NCBI GenBank assembly: GCA_030041275.1
Contig: JASHOE010000046.1
Span: forward strand, 1 to 64,000
Direction: 5' to 3'
DNA length: 64,000 bases
Source: Streptosporangiaceae bacterium
GTDB lineage: Bacteria > Actinomycetota > Actinomycetes > Streptosporangiales > Streptosporangiaceae
Both the position numbers and the translations under genes were made by a program. Every line of letters starts with the position of its first letter. Within the stretch, counting starts at the first letter, position 1. The notes beneath the pieces are model-generated. The model was not told the origin of the DNA. It ran no database searches and saw only the letters and a list, made by a program, of their open reading frames with translations. Shown one piece after another: positions 1 through 8,455 of the stretch.

Positions 1-41
1 ACACGCTGACCAGGCCGGCAGGCGGTCCGTCCGCGCGCCCG

Positions 42-986
42 ATGGAGCGTCCGGTCGTCCGCCCCGCGGAGCGTCCGGTTGAGCGTCCGAGCGCGCGCCC
101 GAGCGGGCCTCCGTTCGAGGCGGCTCCGCGGCCCGATGACAGCCCCTCGCGCAGGTCTGGCCCGTCGGGCCTTGGCCACCGGCGGCCGCCAGGGACAGTC
201 GACACTGGCCCCCAGATAGCCCGTTCCCCGATAGAGGAGCGAACGCCCGCGTCGCGGGACCGTCGCGACCGCGGTCGGCGTTCCGCTGTCCAGTCGGCGC
301 CCGCCCGGGACACGAGGCCGTCGGGCCCGATGAAGACGGTCGCCACGGACGCGGTAGCTGGCGCGACAACGACGATCGTCGCGAAGCCCGCGCAACGAGC
401 CGCGCGCGCGAAGGCTCGCCGTCGGCACCGCACGCTGGTCAAGGTGGTCGGCCTCCTCATCGTCGTGGCGCTGGTGCCGGCTGCCGCCCTCGCGGTCTTG
501 CACAGCGGCCTGCTGCGCTCCAGCGGGCCTCGCCACTCCATCTCGGTTCCGGCCCGGCTGCTCGGGTACACGCAGGAACCGGCGCTTGCCAAGGGAATGG
601 GCGCTGAGGCTCTGCGGGCAGAGATCGTGAAGAAGGGCAGCGGCGAGGCGAGCCACGTCGTAGACGGTGTCTACGAGGAGAACTCCACGACAGCCGCCAA
701 GGCCAGCCCGAAGATCATCCTGTTCATCGGCGGGAACCTGTCGGGTTCCGCGGCGTCGTTCATCGCGAGCTTCACGGACATGCTGCCGGGCGCGTTCGCC
801 ACGAGCGCGGGATCCCTCGGCGGGCAGGCCGCGTGCGTGCCGGGTACGGCAGGCCGACCGGCGGAGTGCGCCTGGGCGGACAACGACACCTTCGGGCTGT
901 TTGCGTCGCCAGCCCTGAGTGCATCAGCGCTGGGCAAGGAATTGCGCGCCATGCGGCCGCTCGTGGAGCATCGCGCCCAGGGCTGA
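42..986 (+). CDS. hypothetical single-pass membrane protein, 5' end may lie outside the window
   Basis: This 314-residue protein has no family that I recognise. Its first 100 residues are a low-complexity Arg/Pro-rich stretch with repeated R-P-V/S/A-x-R-P units, encoded by near-repeats of gagcgtccggt. One hydrophobic segment at about residues 134-156 follows a cluster of Arg/Lys, as expected for a type II membrane anchor with a basic cytoplasmic tail. The outer part (about 160-314) contains a G-G-N-L-S-G-S stretch and two Cys that could pair. The frame stays open to the first base of the window, so the real start may be upstream. It converges with the next gene on the minus strand. Confidence 0.6.
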   Translation: MERPVVRPAERPVERPSARPSGPPFEAAPRPDDSPSRRSGPSGLGHRRPPGTVDTGPQIARSPIEERTPASRDRRDRGRRSAVQSAPARDTRPSGPMKTVATDAVAGATTTIVAKPAQRAARAKARRRHRTLVKVVGLLIVVALVPAAALAVLHSGLLRSSGPRHSISVPARLLGYTQEPALAKGMGAEALRAEIVKKGSGEASHVVDGVYEENSTTAAKASPKIILFIGGNLSGSAASFIASFTDMLPGAFATSAGSLGGQAACVPGTAGRPAECAWADNDTFGLFASPALSASALGKELRAMRPLVEHRAQG

Positions 987-1209
987 TGTGCAGCGCGTCG
1001 CGCAGGTGGGCGGCGTCGGTTTCGATGTGGCACCGAGAGGCCTTTGCGGCTGCGTGGGGAGCCGGTCGGAGCGTGCCGTCTGCGAGAAAGTCCGCGTCGG
1101 TTAATGCCGGGCCGCTCTTGAGCCCTCTGATGTCGCTCAGCTGTTCGGCGCCGGTCAGCGGGTTACGGTCGACCGCCGGTTACGGTGTTGGTCCGCGCTC
1201 GGTCGTCGG

Positions 1210-2400
1210 TCAGGGGGTCGGCGCGGCGCCGGTTGGATCAGAGGGCTCCGCGGAGCGCGGCGCTGCGGGCTGAGGCTTGCGCAGCGACAGTCGAACGATC
1301 GCGATCGTCACCGCGCCTGCCAGGACAGCAAGCCCGACGATCTGCGCACCCAGCAGCCGCGTGTCGATCGGGACCGTCGACGCTGTCACCGCCGCGTGCA
1401 AAGTCGGCCGGGATCTGGCCGACGGCAGGCCGAGAGAATTGCTGTTCGGGCTCGGGCTGACCGTGGGGAACAGGTCCGATGGGTCGGTCGCCGAGACGCC
1501 AGTGCCAGGAATCGGTGGCAGTGATTCGAGCGGGGGCACCGCTCCAAACGAGTCGTTTGCGCTGGCGCTCGCCGTGGTCGGCGTCACGACGATGTCGGTC
1601 GCGTTGGCCGAATCGGGCGACGCGCCGGTCGCCGTCGCGCGCACCGTGAGTTCGATCTCGGTTGCCAGCGGGGCGCTGGAACTGACCGGTACCGATGCCA
1701 GCAGCTCGTAGACCTGGCCGACAGGCAGACTGGCGATCTTGCACGTCGAGCCGCTCGGCGACGGGCAGATGGTGAAGCTGGGATGACCCAGGTAGCTAGC
1801 CGCCGGGACGCTGCCAGCAACTGAGACGTTGGTACTGCCCGCCTTGGTGCTCCAGACCCACACGACGTAGCTCGCTGTCCCGCCGGCCACCACGTCATCG
1901 TCCGTCGGATACGACTTGACCAGGACGCACAATTGCGGCGTCGCGGGTGCTGAGCTCGAGGTGCTCGGGGTCGGACTTGGCGATGGGCTGGGAGGGTTGA
2001 AGGTAGGCGTCGGGCTCGCACTCGTCGGGCTCGGGCTCGGGCTCGGACTTGCGCTCGTTGACGAAGACGCAGCCGGGCTGGCGCTCGACGTGGTATCGGT
2101 CGGAGCGGGTGTCGTAGTCGAGGTGCTCGGGGTGGGAGTGGGAGTAGAGGTGTCGGTCGGAGAGTCGCTAGGCGAGGCGGAGTCGCTCGGGCTTGCGTCG
2201 CCTGCGCTCGCGCCGCCGCCAGGATCGGTGATCTCCGAAGTGAGGACGGCGGAACCCGACGGCGGCGAACCGCAGACCGAGCTCGCAGCGGCCGCAGGCG
2301 AACTAGCAGCAATGGTGGCGGCTACTACCATCGCCGCACCGAAGGACCCGAGTCCTATCGCGGCACCCAGCGCAGTCGGCTTGGCAAACAGCGCTCTCAC
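1210..2400 (-). CDS. secreted, C-terminally membrane-anchored Ser/Thr/Pro-rich surface protein
   Basis: The 396-residue product begins with a signal peptide (basic start, hydrophobic core about residues 10-38, A-A-A-A cleavage region). A long low-complexity Ser/Thr/Pro/Asp linker follows (about 55-155), built of S-P-S-P and T-P-T-P units. A globular region at about 155-270 looks like a DUF11/Ig-like beta-sandwich and holds three Cys. A second hydrophobic helix lies at about 350-372, followed by a basic tail, so the protein probably stands on the membrane with the linker spanning the cell wall. There is no LPXTG motif. The function is unknown; adhesion or wall attachment is an inference from architecture only. 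Confidence 0.75.
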   Translation of the reverse strand: MRALFAKPTALGAAIGLGSFGAAMVVAATIAASSPAAAASSVCGSPPSGSAVLTSEITDPGGGASAGDASPSDSASPSDSPTDTSTPTPTPSTSTTTPAPTDTTSSASPAASSSTSASPSPSPSPTSASPTPTFNPPSPSPSPTPSTSSSAPATPQLCVLVKSYPTDDDVVAGGTASYVVWVWSTKAGSTNVSVAGSVPAASYLGHPSFTICPSPSGSTCKIASLPVGQVYELLASVPVSSSAPLATEIELTVRATATGASPDSANATDIVVTPTTASASANDSFGAVPPLESLPPIPGTGVSATDPSDLFPTVSPSPNSNSLGLPSARSRPTLHAAVTASTVPIDTRLLGAQIVGLAVLAGAVTIAIVRLSLRKPQPAAPRSAEPSDPTGAAPTP

Positions 2401-2834
2401 TCGTGCACCCTCGCTTTAGTCAGCCTGTCCGACCCGGCCGGAGCGCATCCATCGTGTTCGCCACACTACTCGTGGTTTGCGCAGCTTCTACAGGCGTCGC
2501 TTGTTCGCCACCAAAGCTTCATGATCGCGCAGCTCTCTTGCCGGCCATGCGATCTCCTTGTACCAGTCGGTCCGTGCGGTCTCCGCTAGAGGTCTGCAGG
2601 CGGTGGCGCTAGCAGGCCTGATCGGCTCATGCCCTTCCGCACGGCTGTTAACCGGCGACCACATGAAACGTCTCTGTGCTAGTTCGCTGCGGCTGCTAAT
2701 CGTGCACGCGGCCGGACACGCCGGGGGAGGTCTCCGAGCCACTGGGCTGGCCAGTCCGCGGCAGGCCTCGGTCGTGTATGCTCGGCTGGCGCGGTGGGGA
2801 AGCTGCCGGACATCCGGATTGCGCCCAGGCCCTC
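2401..2834. other. gene-free stretch upstream of tRNA-Thr
   Basis: This stretch holds the upstream region of the minus-strand surface protein and the presumed promoter of the tRNA. A short plus-strand frame at 2403-2612 has a hydrophobic start but becomes compositionally random after 30 codons, and I do not accept it as a gene. I see no clear repeat or hairpin. Confidence 0.5.
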
Positions 2835-2907
2835 GCCCCCTTAGCTCAGTCGGCAGAGCGTCTCCATGGTAAGGAGAAGGTCTACGGTTCGATTCCGTAA
2901 GGGGGCT
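2835..2907 (+). tRNA. tRNA-Thr (anticodon GGT)
   Basis: A complete cloverleaf can be folded. The acceptor stem pairs GCCCCCT with AGGGGGC, the D arm carries GCTC...GAGC, the anticodon stem pairs TCTCC with GGAGA around the loop ATGGTAA (anticodon GGT), and the T arm pairs TACGG with CCGTA around TTCGATT. The discriminator is T and CCA is not encoded. tRNA genes are frequent integration sites, and a decayed integrase lies about 1.5 kb downstream. I found no copy of the tRNA 3' end between here and 4.7 kb. Confidence 0.97.
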
Positions 2908-3377
2908 CGTAAACGGATGAATTCGAGTGTCTGTCCATAACCATTCTGGGCATGGGAGCCATTCTGGCTCGATCAGGGTTTCGCTGACTACCCGCGCACG
3001 TGACACTAGCGGATCACTGGGACAGGTGATGCGCCTGGATCAGTTCAACCGGGCGGCCGGCGTTCGCGGTCAGGCGCATCAGGAGAAAGTCACCAGCTCC
3101 GGCACGGTCCTGAAGCTGCCGTCGGGATGCCCGCCAATTGGCAGATAAAGGGGACCATTTTAACCCGGCAATGCCGGTGCGAGCTGTCCCCAGGAGACAG
3201 GTTCCGAGCCAGCAGACACTGTGCCCTGCCTGAGGAAAGCTCCTGACTGTGCTCGTCCGTTCGCTCCAAGGAACTGATGCGATCCTCGGCTGTCTCAGCG
3301 GCTGCCGGCATGGCGCATGGACAACGGGTCTCGCATTGCAATGGCGGCAGGCTTACACTCGCGGCCAGGGTGATTGC
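2908..3377. other. gene-free stretch downstream of tRNA-Thr
   Basis: Reading frames here are short and lack ribosome binding sites or recognisable domains. I see no clear terminator hairpin and no obvious att repeat. Confidence 0.45.
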
Positions 3378-3620
3378 ATGGATGACGCCGCTGGCGAGTT
3401 CCTCGATCTGATTCATCGTTTCGAGGAGATCAGGGATGCGGTGTCGCCAGACTGCGCGCATGCGGAGTTCGATGAGACGACCCTGCAACTCTTCTGGAAG
3501 AAGTGGCCAAGCTTGTCTACGTGGGCTGGCTCCCTCTGGAGGCTGCTCTCCGAAGAACTCGCCGGGCCAGCCACCCCTTACCGTGACGCCGAAGTGGACG
3601 AGGCAGGCGGCAGTGGGTAG
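3378..3620 (+). CDS. small hypothetical acidic protein upstream of a CBS protein
   Basis: This 80-residue protein starts at ATG 3378; codons upstream of it in frame are compositionally poor and look non-coding. It is acidic and probably helical, with three Trp in the middle (K-K-W-P-S-L-S-T-W, S-L-W-R-L-L). No family is recognised. It ends 18 bases before the CBS-domain gene, so the two could be cotranscribed. The ribosome binding site is weak, which keeps the confidence moderate. Confidence 0.45.
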   Translation: MDDAAGEFLDLIHRFEEIRDAVSPDCAHAEFDETTLQLFWKKWPSLSTWAGSLWRLLSEELAGPATPYRDAEVDEAGGSG

Positions 3621-3638
3621 CTGCTCGCAACGTCAGCG

Positions 3639-4034
3639 ATGGAGCCCTCGATGATGGTACGGGACCTTATGAACACGCGCGTGGCCACGGCGACGCCGGA
3701 CACGCCGGTCTCACAGGCGGCAGCGGCCATGGTGGCGGCGAATGCAGGCTCGGCTGTCGTGATGCAGGGTCGGTTCCTCGCTGGCATTCTGACCGAGCGC
3801 GATGTTCTGCGGGCGGCTGCATCCGGGCAGAACCTGTCGGCGTCACTCGTATCGGCATGGATGACCCCCGACCCTCACTCGGCCCGCCCGGACACGTCGG
3901 CCGAAGAGGCAGGGCAGATTATGCTCTTGCACGGATTTCGGCATCTTCCGATCGTGGAAGGGCGGGAGGTGTGTGGGGTTGTGAGCCTCCGCGACCTGTT
4001 CGCATCGAGAATCCGCCGTCCGCAGGAGCGCTGA
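3639..4034 (+). CDS. tandem CBS-domain protein
   Basis: The 131 residues are almost entirely a pair of CBS motifs, CBS1 at about residues 8-60 (V-R-D-L-M-N through G-I-L-T-E-R-D) and CBS2 at about 72-125 (S-A-W-M-T through G-V-V-S-L-R-D). Each repeat ends with the typical G-h-h-(T/S)-x-R-D signature that contacts adenosyl ligands. Stand-alone CBS pairs of this size act as small cytosolic sensors of AMP, ATP or related nucleotides and often control partner proteins. The partner is not evident from this context. The start is at M-E-P-S; M-M-V six codons later is a possible alternative. Confidence 0.9.
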   Translation: MEPSMMVRDLMNTRVATATPDTPVSQAAAAMVAANAGSAVVMQGRFLAGILTERDVLRAAASGQNLSASLVSAWMTPDPHSARPDTSAEEAGQIMLLHGFRHLPIVEGREVCGVVSLRDLFASRIRRPQER

Positions 4035-4209
4035 GCCGCCGGCGGTGTCGCCTCGCCCATCATGAGCGCGACATTCGACTAGGCATAGATGCCGCGTCTT
4101 GGATGGGTTGCGTTTGGCGCTTGGATGGTCGGCAGCTCCTTCGGACTCGATGCTCACTTCACCTGTACACGCCACGTGGCCTTGCGCGCGCTCGCCGAGT
4201 GGCAGGTGG

Positions 4210-4350
4210 TCACGGTCCTTTGTCGGCGGTGTGGTGGTTGCGGCGGTAAATGCTGGGTGCGGTGGCGAACTCGCGTTTGAAGGCGCGGCTGAAGGCGTAC
4301 TCGTTCTGATAGCCGGACTTGGCCGCGATCGCCTGGAGGGGCCAGGTGCC
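4210..4350 (-). pseudogene. C-terminal fragment of an AraC-family regulator
   Basis: Read on the minus strand, positions 4350-4210 encode the last helix-turn-helix of an AraC/XylS regulator: L-Q-A-I-A-A-K-S-G-Y-Q, then Y-A-F-S-R-A-F-K-R-E-F and A-P-S-I-Y-R-R, ending at a TGA at 4210-4212. The conserved F-S-R-A-F-K-R signature and natural C-terminus are intact. The rest of the regulator (effector domain and first helix-turn-helix) is absent, and the upstream sequence in this strand is integrase-like. It is therefore a fragment. Homologous AraC proteins are 250-330 residues long. Confidence 0.7.
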
Positions 4351-4362
4351 CCCGTCGTCACC

Positions 4363-4577
4363 AGCGGCGGTGCTGTAGGTCGCCGCCATGTGCGAAGCGC
4401 GGTGTCGACGTCGGCCGACGTCAGCTCCTTCAGTCGGATGATGCCGATCGCGGTCAGGATGGGCCGAGCACGTCCTTGTTCTTGCGGATGGTCTTGGCCG
4501 ACCGGCCGGGTAGCCCGTGGGCGAGCCAGTCCTCGGCGGCGGCGCGCGGGACCACGAGCGATAGCCAGGTTGAGGGA
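4363..4577 (-). pseudogene. decayed tyrosine integrase, core-binding (SAM-like) region
   Basis: The minus strand carries pieces of an actinobacterial tyrosine integrase in shifted frames: A-A-E-D-W-L-A-H-G-L-P-G-R-S-A-K-T-I (about 4543-4490), then L-T-A-I-G with L-K-E-L-T-S-A-D-V-D-T-A-L-R, then M-A-A-T-Y-S-T-A-A (4389-4363). This is the usual N-terminal SAM-like region of the family. A one-base loss near 4460 and another shift near 4392 break the frame. The catalytic R...H-x-x-R...Y domain is missing; its place is taken by the AraC fragment. I infer a relic of an integrated element, possibly one that used the tRNA-Thr. Confidence 0.65.
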
Positions 4578-4631
4578 TGAGGGCATCGATCGTGGCGACC
4601 TGAGCACCAGCGGCGCGGGTCGGGTGAAGAG

Positions 4632-5819
4632 CTATCCGTTTGCCGGGATGATGAGGCTCTCGAAGTCGTCCGGGTAGTCGGTGAGGAGCTCGTATCCGTC
4701 TTCGGTCACGGCGACCGTGTCGGAATGCCGGAATCCGCCGACCTCGGAGTCGTAGAGGCCTGGCTCGACGGTGAACACCATGCCGGGCTGCAATGGCGCA
4801 GGGTTTCCCACGTCGATGAACGGCGTCTCGTGCACTCGAAGGCCGGTACCGTGTCCCACGTGCTGGCGCCAGTAGCTTGTGAGGCCGTGCTTCTCGAAGT
4901 ACACGTTCACGGCACGGTCGACGCTGGCGCTGGTGGCGCCCGGAACGATCGCGTCGAACGCCTCCTTGCGCGCTGCGAGCATGTGGTCGAAGAGCCAGCG
5001 CATCCGGTCGGTCGGCTCACCGATCACCATCGTGCGTTCCAGCTCTGCGTGGTAGCCCCAGATGGGCGCGCCCGTCTCGCTCACGAGCACGTCGCCGGGT
5101 TGGAATCTGATGTTGTGCGCGACGGCGTGAGCCCAGGCGCTGCGGTGGCCGATCTGGCCCCGGTAGCCTGCCTTGACTCCGTCTCCTGACCCCAGTAGTC
5201 CACCCGATCCGCGTTCGGCGAGCATGGTCAGCGTCGCCTCGCTCTGGGCGCGCAGGCTGGCCTCAGCCTCCGTGCTGCCGGGCACGCTGTATTTCTGGAG
5301 AAGCCGGTGGGCGTGCGAGCACCAACGGCCGCTCTCCCGGAGCAGTTCGACCTCGGCGGGGCTCTTGCGCGCGAGCATCGTCTCGATCTGCCCGGCGATG
5401 TCGATGATCTCGGCGCCGGTCACTTCACTGAGCTCCGGGCCGGTGTAACCGAGGATCCCAGGATAGCCGTCATGATCGGCCGCGATCGTCCCACGCAGGC
5501 CGAGGTCGGCGGCGACGCGGGCCAGAATCCGCATCGGGTGCTCGAGACCGGGGTACTCCGGGTAGGTCTCGATGCGCTCGAAGGCCGCTTCGGCTCGGGT
5601 ACGTTCGAGCTCGAACTCAGCGACGAAGATAACGTCGTCGCCCTCGGCGTTCTGGAGATAGACAGTCGGACGCTCGGTCGACAGGAACCGGAATCCGGTG
5701 AAGTAGGTGATGTAGGTCGGCTCACAGACCACGTAGCCCGCGGCGCCGAGCGTGCGTACGTGTTCACTCAGACGTGCACGACGGCCGGCATGCTCGGCGG
5801 CCGAGATCGCGTCAGACAT
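4632..5819 (-). CDS. M24-family (Xaa-Pro peptidase/creatinase fold) hydrolase with altered metal ligands
   Basis: The 395-residue protein has the two-domain creatinase/prolidase layout: an N-terminal domain (about 1-150) and a C-terminal pita-bread domain (about 160-395). The start at 5819 is chosen because GGAGGA lies seven bases upstream; a start six codons earlier has no such site. In metallopeptidases of this fold, five residues (D, D, H, E, E) bind two metals. Here the first segment reads V-S-E-T-G, the second G-Y-H-A-E-L-E-R-T, the His is in H-V-G-H-G-T-G, a Glu is in T-V-E-P-G, and the last segment reads F-R-H-S-D-T. Both Asp are thus Glu and the final Glu is lost. The fold is certain; a peptidase role is not, because creatinase and other M24 enzymes act on non-peptide C-N bonds. 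Confidence 0.85.
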   Translation of the reverse strand: MSDAISAAEHAGRRARLSEHVRTLGAAGYVVCEPTYITYFTGFRFLSTERPTVYLQNAEGDDVIFVAEFELERTRAEAAFERIETYPEYPGLEHPMRILARVAADLGLRGTIAADHDGYPGILGYTGPELSEVTGAEIIDIAGQIETMLARKSPAEVELLRESGRWCSHAHRLLQKYSVPGSTEAEASLRAQSEATLTMLAERGSGGLLGSGDGVKAGYRGQIGHRSAWAHAVAHNIRFQPGDVLVSETGAPIWGYHAELERTMVIGEPTDRMRWLFDHMLAARKEAFDAIVPGATSASVDRAVNVYFEKHGLTSYWRQHVGHGTGLRVHETPFIDVGNPAPLQPGMVFTVEPGLYDSEVGGFRHSDTVAVTEDGYELLTDYPDDFESLIIPANG

Positions 5820-6416
5820 TTCGGTCCTCCATTTCACGCGAAAAGTGGGCGCTGCTTGTGGAGATAGGCGTCGTGCCGGAGGGCCTCATGCGGATTGGCG
5901 TGCCTGGATTGCGTTGCGGCCGCGGCGCGAGCCCTGCCGTCCGGACGGTTGCCATTACGCCCCGCCGACGGCCGGACACCATCTCGATGAGTATGTGCAG
6001 CGCGCCTTGGCTCGGGCCGCCGTTCTCCTCGAGCCCGCAATGCACCCATCAGCTGGGCGGTCGTCGCTCTGCCAGCCATCTCCGTCGTCGAACCATACGA
6101 GGTGCCGAGCAGGAACCGCAACTTGCCCGGATTCAGGCCAACGTCATTCTGGCGCAAGGAGATGCGCAGCACGCGAAGGCGCGTGCTCGGCCAGCTTCCT
6201 GGCGCGGTCGGCTATCAGCACTTCCTTCGCACCCAAAACTGCGATGGCGTTGAGCGCGTCGGAAGCTGCACCGCGCGAGCGTCCCAACGTGGCACCAGGG
6301 TCCTTGCTAACTGCATCGAGACAGCGCGCGCAACTTCGGCACGGTTTGGCGCTCAGGGATGTCGGCCCGGCTGGCGACAGGAGGCTGCCGTCATATCCGG
6401 GTCGACGCCCGGGTCG
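5820..6416. other. gene-free stretch with a coding-like remnant
   Basis: No gene with a start and a ribosome binding site was found. On the minus strand, about 6340 down to 6135, one frame reads D-A-L-N-A-I-A-V-L-G-A-K-E-V-L-I-A-D-R-A and onward to a TGA. It is compositionally protein-like but has no start codon and no family I can name. It may be the relic of a lost gene. Confidence 0.35.
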
Positions 6417-7058
6417 TCAGCTTGTGGTCAGCCGCGAAGTCCACGGGTGGTCGTTGCTGGCCGCCCCCGGATCGCCTGCCCGGCGGCGGAACCCGTGCCA
6501 CCGGCGCGTTATCGCGTCTTGAAGCCACTCGCGCTGGTCCTGGTCGAGGAGCGGAAGGGCCGAGCTGAAGTCGTACTCGTCTTTGTCTCGTTCGGACATG
6601 GATTTCATGGTCAGCACGACTTCCGGAGCCAGGTACGGGATCCCGAACCTGGCCTGGCCCGCCTCGCTGAGCGGCCGCAGGATGGTGGGCTTACCCCGGT
6701 GATACACCCAGGTAGTGCCCACGGCTGCCGTGAACAGGACTTGAGTGGGGAGGGGCAAGCGGGGGGAGGTGAGACGGATGCTGTCCGGACCGGCGAGTAT
6801 CCGGCGGCCTGACGTCCACGGCTGTTGTTGATGGTCCGGGCCGACGATGAGCTGGAGGCCGACGCCGGGCAGGTGGCGCAGGGCGTGCTCGTCGCGTTCC
6901 AAGAGCACCACGTCGACATCGTCGTGAGGCCGGGTGACCTGGCCGACGGCAAGGTCAATAGCCCATCCCCCGGTGACCCACCAGGGCACAGTGAGGCTGG
7001 ACAGGAGTGAGCGGACGGCCTGGACGGGCTCGAAGCCCGCAGGAGCAGCGGTGTGCAT
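6417..7058 (-). CDS. nucleotidyltransferase, aminoglycoside adenylyltransferase (ANT(2'')-like) fold
   Basis: The 213-residue protein carries W-V-T-G-G-W-A-I-D-L at about residues 27-36, followed by R-P-H-D-D-V-D-V. This is the G-G-(x)n-D-x-D signature of the polymerase-beta nucleotidyltransferase fold as found in ANT(2'')/LinA-like enzymes. These transfer AMP to a hydroxyl of a small substrate, classically aminoglycosides. The start at 7058 is supported by TTGGAGG nine bases upstream; a GTG start 41 codons earlier is possible. The substrate cannot be read from sequence. Most chromosomal homologues have no proven resistance role, so resistance should not be assumed. Confidence 0.75.
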   Translation of the reverse strand: MHTAAPAGFEPVQAVRSLLSSLTVPWWVTGGWAIDLAVGQVTRPHDDVDVVLLERDEHALRHLPGVGLQLIVGPDHQQQPWTSGRRILAGPDSIRLTSPRLPLPTQVLFTAAVGTTWVYHRGKPTILRPLSEAGQARFGIPYLAPEVVLTMKSMSERDKDEYDFSSALPLLDQDQREWLQDAITRRWHGFRRRAGDPGAASNDHPWTSRLTTS

Positions 7059-7468
7059 GAAAACTGCCTCCAAGGCGGTGGCGGCCGAAACCGTCTCCTC
7101 GGAGGCCTCGCAGGCGCCTTGGGTTAGCGCAACGTGCCGGGGGTCGGTGTGGCCAGAAATTCGTTCGTCATGTGGCACCACCTCCCCTTACGCCTGCGTG
7201 TCCTATGGCCAGAATAACATCGGATACGGAGCATCCAGCTGATTCCGTTCCGCCAGCCTGCGTGTGTGTCGGCCGACGTCAACAGCGCGCCACCTATCCG
7301 GGACGCTCCAAGGCGCGGACCGCGGAAGATGCGCGCACTCGATCTAGCGCGGGCGGTTTATAAACATGCGGCCTGGTTGCACGGCCATGACCGGTTCACC
7401 GATGGCGTGACGCTCGCGACAAGCGGGCGCCGAGTCGCCAGTAAGTGAGCGGATGCGCTCCTGGTCGG
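7059..7468. other. gene-free stretch between two minus-strand genes
   Basis: It contains the upstream region of the nucleotidyltransferase gene, including a possible alternative GTG start at 7181, and the downstream region of the beta-lactamase-like gene. I see no supported gene or repeat. Confidence 0.4.
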
Positions 7469-8455
7469 TCAGGTGATCTGCCAGGACGTGCTGGCCGTGA
7501 TTGCGGCAGCCATGGCTTCCGCCACTGGCAAACCCTGGTCGCTGCTGATCATGAGCGCGGCGGCGTTCTGGGCTTGGACCGTGCCGAGCATGAAGCACTG
7601 GTAGCCGTGGTTGCCACCTGTGTGACCGAAGGTGCGGCGGTCACCATCGTCCGATACCCGCAGGCCCAGGCCCCAGTCGGCCAGCTGGCGGGTCACCATC
7701 TGCCAGGCGAGTTCGGTCGGCAGGATCGCACCTTGCTCGCCCGCCAGCGCGGCCTGGATTGCCTGAGCCAGACGCAGCAGGTCGGCTGGCGTGCACCATA
7801 GGCCCGCCGCCGCATACTCCGGATAAACCCGCCAGGACACGGATTGGCCTGCGATATATGGTGCCGCAGCATCGGATGAGTCCGGCTCCGCATAGGTGGC
7901 AGTCGTCATGCCTGCGGGCCGCAGAACCAGCTCCGCTGCGAGGTCAGTGAATGCCTGCCCGGTGACATCCTCAAGAAGCTGCTGCAGAATCTGGTAGCCA
8001 CCCCCGGAGTATCGCCACTCCCGGCCCGGCGGGCCGTCTCTGCGCACCGCCGGGGTGTTACTCGGGGGCAGGCCGTCCAGTATCTCGGTCAGGCTGGGCA
8101 GCGTCTCGTCCTGCCGGTAGCCGGGAAACCCATCGACGGTGAGCCCACCGCCATGACACAGCAGGTGGCGGACAGTCACCGGGTCTGCCGCTTCGTCGCC
8201 GGGCAGCTGCCACGAGGTCAGGAACCGGTTGACATCGGTATCCAGGTCCAGACGGCCGTCGGCGACGAGCCGCAGCGCGACGATGGCCGCCACCGGCTTG
8301 CTGATGGACGCAGCCTGGAACACGGTGCTCGCCGGCACCCCCCACGCCGCCACGACCTCCTGCTGATCCACCACGGCCGCAATCGACGCCGCCGGCACAG
8401 CACCCAGATCGGGCCGCGATGCGAACGCCTCAGACAGCGCGGCGGCCAGACTCAT
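7469..8455 (-). CDS. serine hydrolase, beta-lactamase / penicillin-binding protein-like (class C fold)
   Basis: The 328-residue protein shows the motif order of the beta-lactamase-like serine hydrolases: S-I-S-K (Ser50, Lys53) inside F-Q-A-A-S-I-S-K-P-V, Y-S-G-G-G-Y in place of Y-x-N, and H-T-G-G-N-H-G-Y as the third motif. No signal peptide is present from this start, so a cytosolic esterase or peptidase role is as likely as a cell-wall role. The start at 8455 is preferred because upstream codons look non-coding; a GTG or ATG further upstream cannot be excluded, since no strong ribosome binding site is seen. The substrate is unknown. Confidence 0.88.
   Translation of the reverse strand: MSLAAALSEAFASRPDLGAVPAASIAAVVDQQEVVAAWGVPASTVFQAASISKPVAAIVALRLVADGRLDLDTDVNRFLTSWQLPGDEAADPVTVRHLLCHGGGLTVDGFPGYRQDETLPSLTEILDGLPPSNTPAVRRDGPPGREWRYSGGGYQILQQLLEDVTGQAFTDLAAELVLRPAGMTTATYAEPDSSDAAAPYIAGQSVSWRVYPEYAAAGLWCTPADLLRLAQAIQAALAGEQGAILPTELAWQMVTRQLADWGLGLRVSDDGDRRTFGHTGGNHGYQCFMLGTVQAQNAAALMISSDQGLPVAEAMAAAITASTSWQIT

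Noticed and set aside
2403..2612. Plus-strand frame with a lipoprotein-like start
   Set aside because: The first 30 residues look like a signal peptide with Cys, but the rest is random and there is no ribosome binding site.
2488..3006. 172-codon minus-strand frame crossing the tRNA
   Set aside because: It is the antisense translation of tRNA-Thr and its flanks; no ribosome binding site and no family.
4099..4677. 192-codon plus-strand frame
   Set aside because: It is the complement of the integrase/AraC relic, whose minus-strand translation has clear family motifs.
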